Below, piece by piece: positions 5,083-5,515 of a stretch of 5,515 nt of DNA. The translations under genes were made by a program, and so were the position numbers. The notes below the pieces were generated by a model, which was given only the letters and a program-made list of their open reading frames with translations, searched no databases and was not told where the DNA came from. This DNA comes from Pseudomonadota bacterium (GTDB lineage: Bacteria; Pseudomonadota; Alphaproteobacteria; Rhizobiales; Rhizobiaceae), in contig QGUU01000199.1 of the NCBI GenBank assembly GCA_003242525.1, positions 1 to 5,515 of the forward strand, read 5' to 3'. Every line of letters begins with the position of its first letter. The first letter of the stretch is position 1.

Positions 5083-5178
5083 CCGTCGGGCGAGCGACCG
5101 GGACTATGCGTCGTTGGCCTGCGACGGCCGCTCCGCACGGTGCTGTTCCCGCCCCGTTTTCCCTGCATCTGATTCTGA

Positions 5179-5209
5179 CCGGTCCGCCATGTTGGCGGGC
5201 CGGCATTTT
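5179..5209 (+). terminator. Intrinsic terminator of the spermidine operon
   Basis: CCGGTCCGCCA (5179-5189) and TGGCGGGCCGG (5193-5203) form an 11-bp stem with one G-U pair and the loop TGT, followed by CATTTT. It lies 97 nt after the dehydrogenase stop codon. On the other strand no T-run follows, so it should act only on plus-strand transcripts. Confidence 0.8.
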
Positions 5210-5274
5210 GATGGCGGAATGCCCTGCGGCCTGGTCCGGGACTCCCCCGCCGCTTCCGCAAGCCCGTCTCGGAA

Positions 5275-5515
5275 CTAGTAGTTACAGGCGGGCGCGTTGG
5301 TGAACTCGACAGTTCCGCTTTCCGTTAAGTCGCTGCCGCACCGGGTCCCGGTAAATGTATCGAAGTCAACAATTGTATTTCCGTCCGAGCCAGGCAGGAA
5401 CGTGGCGTTTAATAAACCAATAATAACGCTTCCGGATGGCCAGGGCCTCAGGGTATTGCCAACTACCCTGGCGGATGAATCCGAATGGACAAAGATGGTT
5501 GCAGAGCCCCCGTGG
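5275..5515 (-). CDS. C-terminal part of an unknown protein (partial, enters from the right edge)
   Basis: On the minus strand the frame is open from the right edge to a TAG at 5277-5275, giving 79 codons. It has no start inside the window. The peptide looks like real protein: rich in Gly, Ser, Thr and Val, beta-strand-like, with segments such as GSVIIGLLNATFLPGSDGN and VDFDTFTGTRCGSDL, two cysteines (residues 59 and 77 of the visible part) and the C-terminus NAPACNY. A secreted or surface beta-structured protein would fit, but no family is recognised. Three leucines use TTA, a codon I do not see in the neighbouring spermidine genes, which hints at a different codon history. It is convergent with the spermidine operon and has no clear terminator of its own. 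Confidence 0.6.
   Translation of the reverse strand, partial: HGGSATIFVHSDSSARVVGNTLRPWPSGSVIIGLLNATFLPGSDGNTIVDFDTFTGTRCGSDLTESGTVEFTNAPACNY

Noticed and set aside
5109..5126. Small hairpin CGTCG/CGACG after the dehydrogenase
   Set aside because: Only five pairs with an 8-nt loop and no T-run; the strong terminator at 5179-5209 accounts for the operon end.
1..5515. tRNA or rRNA genes, CRISPR arrays, insertion sequences, attachment sites
   Set aside because: No tRNA cloverleaf motifs, spaced direct repeats, transposase fragments or flanking direct duplications were seen on either strand.

Overview
The window looks like chromosomal DNA of a GC-rich alphaproteobacterium, possibly a member of the Rhizobiales. 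The evidence is the GC-rich coding style, a cobalamin riboswitch next to a CobC-like histidine phosphatase homologue, and a carboxyspermidine (carboxynorspermidine) decarboxylase/dehydrogenase pair, the spermidine route used by many alphaproteobacteria. The taxonomic placement is inference from family content only.

Left part (1-855): a minus-strand transcript leaves the window to the left. Its promoter (174-202), a compact cobalamin riboswitch (about 67-167), a Shine-Dalgarno sequence and the first ten codons of the regulated gene are all visible. A perfect 19-bp palindrome (215-233) separates it from a divergent plus-strand gene (274-855). That gene belongs to the histidine phosphatase superfamily, but its RHG motif reads CCG, so the nucleophilic histidine is missing.

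Middle (859-2312): a HisC-like PLP aminotransferase on the minus strand converges on the phosphatase homologue with a 3-bp gap. The gap between its start and the next promoter has no convincing gene. It does hold an AT-rich inverted repeat (2062-2086) and a long nested hairpin (2177-2229) with no assigned role.

Right part (2279-5209): this is the spermidine locus. A good extended -10 promoter (2279-2306) starts a leader of about 385 nt before the decarboxylase gene (2698-3810). The leader has a possible 71-codon ORF with a strong Shine-Dalgarno sequence, a stem followed by six T (a candidate attenuator), three compact hairpins and a GC hairpin just before a decarboxylase start that lacks a Shine-Dalgarno sequence. 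The dehydrogenase gene (3844-5082) follows after 33 nt, and an intrinsic terminator (5179-5209) closes the operon. The dehydrogenase would join an aldehyde (aspartate semialdehyde) to a diamine, and the decarboxylase would turn the carboxy-polyamine into spermidine or a related triamine. The leader is the best candidate here for an undescribed regulatory system. The alphaproteobacterial speF leader motif is a known relative to compare it with, though I cannot confirm a match by reading.

Right edge (5275-5515): the C-terminal 79 codons of a minus-strand gene of unknown function enter from outside the window. Their leucine codon use differs from that of the neighbouring genes.
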